Positions 62,309 through 64,000 of a stretch of DNA of 64,000 nucleotides are shown piece by piece. The DNA is taken from the NCBI GenBank assembly GCA_016721305.1, contig JADKIH010000008.1:105548-169547 (forward strand), read 5' to 3'. The stretch is from Bacteroidota bacterium (lineage in GTDB: Bacteria > Bacteroidota > Bacteroidia > AKYH767-A > 2013-40CM-41-45). Under the pieces are notes generated by a model, which was given only the letters and a program-made list of their open reading frames with translations, had not been told where the DNA came from and made no database searches. Position 1 is the first letter of the stretch; every line of letters starts with the position of its first letter. The position numbers were made by a program, and so were the translations under genes.

Positions 62309-63589
62309 ATGAAACATGGTTTTATTAAAATCGGATTCAGGCAAATTGGTTTAAGACGCCTCTGTTTTATTTTCTTGCTTTTATTAGCAGAATCAGTCTC
62401 GTCGCAAACATGGTTGCATTTTGATACGTTGAATAGTGCAATTGCCAATAATGCTGTCAATGATATCACCGAGGATCGTGATGGAAATATTTGGATTGCC
62501 ACCAATCAGGGAGTCAGTAAATTCGATGGGATAAATTGGATAACATACAATTCTTCCAATTCTCCGCTTCCGACTGATGTGTGTTATGCCATAGCTGCTC
62601 AAGGAAATATTATCTGGATAGGAAGTGTTCATGGATTAGTGAAAATTGATTCAGGCGTTTGGACAATTTACGATCAATTCAATTCGAATATTCCGGCCGG
62701 ATACATTACGGATATAGAAATCGAAAGCGGTTCTGCCATTTGGATAGGTACATGGCAATATGGTTGTGCCAGATTTGAAGCTAATAATTTCACAAGTTTT
62801 CAAAGCACGAATTCAGGATTATCAGCCGATAATGTTATATCTATAGAATACCAGGCAGATTCAAATTTTGTATGGATTGCTTCCTGGCCTTTCGGTGGAG
62901 TGAGCAAATATGATTTCTCCGGGTGGCAAACATTTGATCCGACAAATTCTATACTTCCAACCTATGATGTAAATGGCGTTGCCATTGATGACTCCAACAA
63001 TGTTTGGCTTTCAACATCGGCCGGAGTGTGCAGGTATGACGGACAAAGCTGGCTGGTTTTTGATACTTCAAATACACCGATGACCAATTTGCAAATCGTT
63101 AGTAAGCCAAAAATTGATTCTCATTCTAACGAATGGTTTGCTTCGAATTATATGGGCTTAGTTAAATTTGATGACTCGAATTGGACTTTCTATGATACAA
63201 CGAATTCGCCTTTGACAGATAATGCAACAACGACGTTGTGGATAGACCGGAATGGCAACAAATGGGTGGGAACTTATAATGGTGTTTATGTTTTCAATGA
63301 TTCAGGGGTGGTATTGAATGGAGTTCCGGAGCAGTCCCCAAAAATGAATGACATAACTTTGTTCCCGAATCCGGCAAATTCAACAATTGGTTTTCAATCT
63401 GAAATTGATTTTGAGCGATACAGGTTATTGGATCTTGAGGGCAGAGTTTTGCGTGAATCAATGATGGAAAGAGTTTCATCTGGGCAGAGTTACTTTGTTT
63501 CGGTTGAAGGATTAAAAGCGGGAATGTACCTGATCGATTTGTATTCCGATAATGGGTTAGTATATAGAAAGAAAATTACAAAGAACTAA
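62309..63589 (+). CDS. T9SS protein with two-component-regulator-type propeller repeats
   Basis: 426 residues from the ATG at 62309 (TTG at 62300 is an upstream alternative). Signal peptide ends ...LLLLAESVSSQ. About seven propeller blades of ~45 residues follow with Reg_prop-like motifs: ITEDRDGNIWIATNQGVSKFDG, IIWIGSVHGLVKID, VAIDDSNNVWLSTSAGVCRYDG, LWIDRNGNKWVGTYNGVYVF. The C-terminal type A sorting domain follows (DITLFPNPANSTIGFQ ... GLKAGMYLIDLYSDNG ... KKITKN). Here the propeller stands alone without histidine kinase or membrane parts, so it is a surface or secreted binder, not a sensor. Convergent with nadE. Confidence 0.85.
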   Translation: MKHGFIKIGFRQIGLRRLCFIFLLLLAESVSSQTWLHFDTLNSAIANNAVNDITEDRDGNIWIATNQGVSKFDGINWITYNSSNSPLPTDVCYAIAAQGNIIWIGSVHGLVKIDSGVWTIYDQFNSNIPAGYITDIEIESGSAIWIGTWQYGCARFEANNFTSFQSTNSGLSADNVISIEYQADSNFVWIASWPFGGVSKYDFSGWQTFDPTNSILPTYDVNGVAIDDSNNVWLSTSAGVCRYDGQSWLVFDTSNTPMTNLQIVSKPKIDSHSNEWFASNYMGLVKFDDSNWTFYDTTNSPLTDNATTTLWIDRNGNKWVGTYNGVYVFNDSGVVLNGVPEQSPKMNDITLFPNPANSTIGFQSEIDFERYRLLDLEGRVLRESMMERVSSGQSYFVSVEGLKAGMYLIDLYSDNGLVYRKKITKN

Positions 63590-63641
63590 TGCATTATTTA
63601 GTGTGCATCCCGTGTTCACAGCAGTGAAATTTGATACTATA

Positions 63642-63688
63642 AAATTAAGAACGCCGACATCTGGAGAGATGGCCGGCGTTCTTAATTT
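63642..63688. terminator. Bidirectional terminator, copy of the one at 62113
   Basis: Stem AAATTAAGAACGCCG...CGGCGTTCTTAATTT (one mismatch region) between the T9SS gene and the convergent nadE. Confidence 0.9.
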
Positions 63689-63703
63689 ACGCGATACTCT
63701 GTT

Positions 63704-64000
63704 TTAACTTAAATACTTCCCCACAATCGGCATTCTCCTTCCACTTCCAAAAGCCTTCGGCGAAACGCGAAGTATTGGGGGAGTTTGATGGTGCTTATAC
63801 TCGTTGGAGTTCACCATTTTTAAAACGCGGCGGACGAGGGCTTCTTCGAAACCCATGGCAATTAATTCCTGCGGACCTTTGCGGTTCTCGATGTATTCGA
63901 AAAGTAATTTGTCAAGCAAATCGTAATCGGGGAGTGAGTCGGAATCTTTTTGATTCGGGCGCAGCTCGGCGCTTGGGGCTTTGGTTAAAATGTTTTCGGG
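63704..64000 (-). CDS. nadE: NAD+ synthase, C-terminal part (continues beyond the window)
   Basis: Minus-strand frame open to the window edge; only the last 98 residues are visible, so the start is outside. From the edge it reads PENILTKAPSAELRPNQKDS then DSLPDYDLLDKLLFEYIE, and ends EYKHHQTPPILRVSPKAFG, GRRMPIVGKYLS. This is the C-terminus of ATP-dependent NAD+ synthetase of the long, glutaminase-fused type, by the KAPSAELRP and KAFGxGRRMPI motifs. It converts nicotinic acid adenine dinucleotide to NAD+. The glutaminase domain itself cannot be confirmed. Confidence 0.9.
   Translation of the reverse strand, partial: PENILTKAPSAELRPNQKDSDSLPDYDLLDKLLFEYIENRKGPQELIAMGFEEALVRRVLKMVNSNEYKHHQTPPILRVSPKAFGSGRRMPIVGKYLS

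Overview
The window looks like a chromosomal segment of a Bacteroidota bacterium (Cytophagia/Chitinophagales/Flavobacteriales grade; I cannot resolve the order). Support comes from several proteins with C-terminal type IX secretion (T9SS) sorting domains, a complete alternative complex III operon followed by cytochrome oxidase, a fused hemC-hemD gene, the panC / GT5 / DUF4270 / glmS neighbourhood, MBG and SprB-like repeats, TAnnTTTG-type -7 boxes and little Shine-Dalgarno signal. I saw no rRNA, tRNA, CRISPR, IS or prophage genes.

Layout. 0.2-1.6 kb: Fe-S assembly genes (Mrp/ApbC ATPase and an Nfu domain). 1.7-7 kb: a degenerate alpha/beta hydrolase, a frameshifted GT-C type membrane glycosyltransferase, a frameshifted T9SS propeller-like protein and a putative outer-membrane barrel. 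7-12.3 kb: glmS, DUF4270 lipoprotein and a one-domain GT5 protein in one minus-strand operon, divergent from panC. 12.3-15 kb: two T9SS cargo proteins. 15-19 kb: Fic protein with a striking operator-like array, cysteine desulfurase, VIT1/CCC1 transporter, cyclase-family hydrolase, then about 0.6 kb of heptanucleotide repeats. 19.5-30.7 kb: respiratory operon actABCDEF-coxB-coxA. 30.9-36 kb: DUF1569, a small membrane protein next to a SulP transporter, and a T9SS protein with dockerin/cohesin-like parts. 36-37.5 kb: a twice-frameshifted protein of unknown function. 37.8-41.7 kb: tetrapyrrole genes hemA, hemCD, hemB. 42-45 kb: korA-korB. 45.4-62.1 kb: one giant secreted multidomain protein (about 5,500 residues if its two breaks are repaired). 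62.3-63.6 kb: a T9SS propeller protein. The window ends inside nadE.

How genes work together: ActA-F oxidises menaquinol and passes electrons to the CoxAB oxidase; hemA/hemCD/hemB make the tetrapyrrole precursor those cytochromes need; Mrp, Nfu and the cysteine desulfurase serve Fe-S assembly for ActB and KorAB; the T9SS cargo (at least six proteins) builds the cell surface or is secreted.

Two features stand out. First, the giant protein carries four ~500-residue adhesin-like modules, beta-helix, LamG and MopE-like segments, a subtilase-fold protease in which Glu sits where the catalytic His is expected, MBG repeats with an inserted perfect hexapeptide GRAIVN repeat (11 copies with varied synonymous codons), SprB/PKD-like repeats and a T9SS tail. 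Second, many gene junctions hold 7-bp (or 8-bp) tandem repeats, several arranged as long inverted arms around a terminator-like hairpin. A caution: at least nine coding interruptions, most explained by a one-base change in a short homopolymer and some in essential-type genes, suggest residual sequencing errors more than real gene decay.
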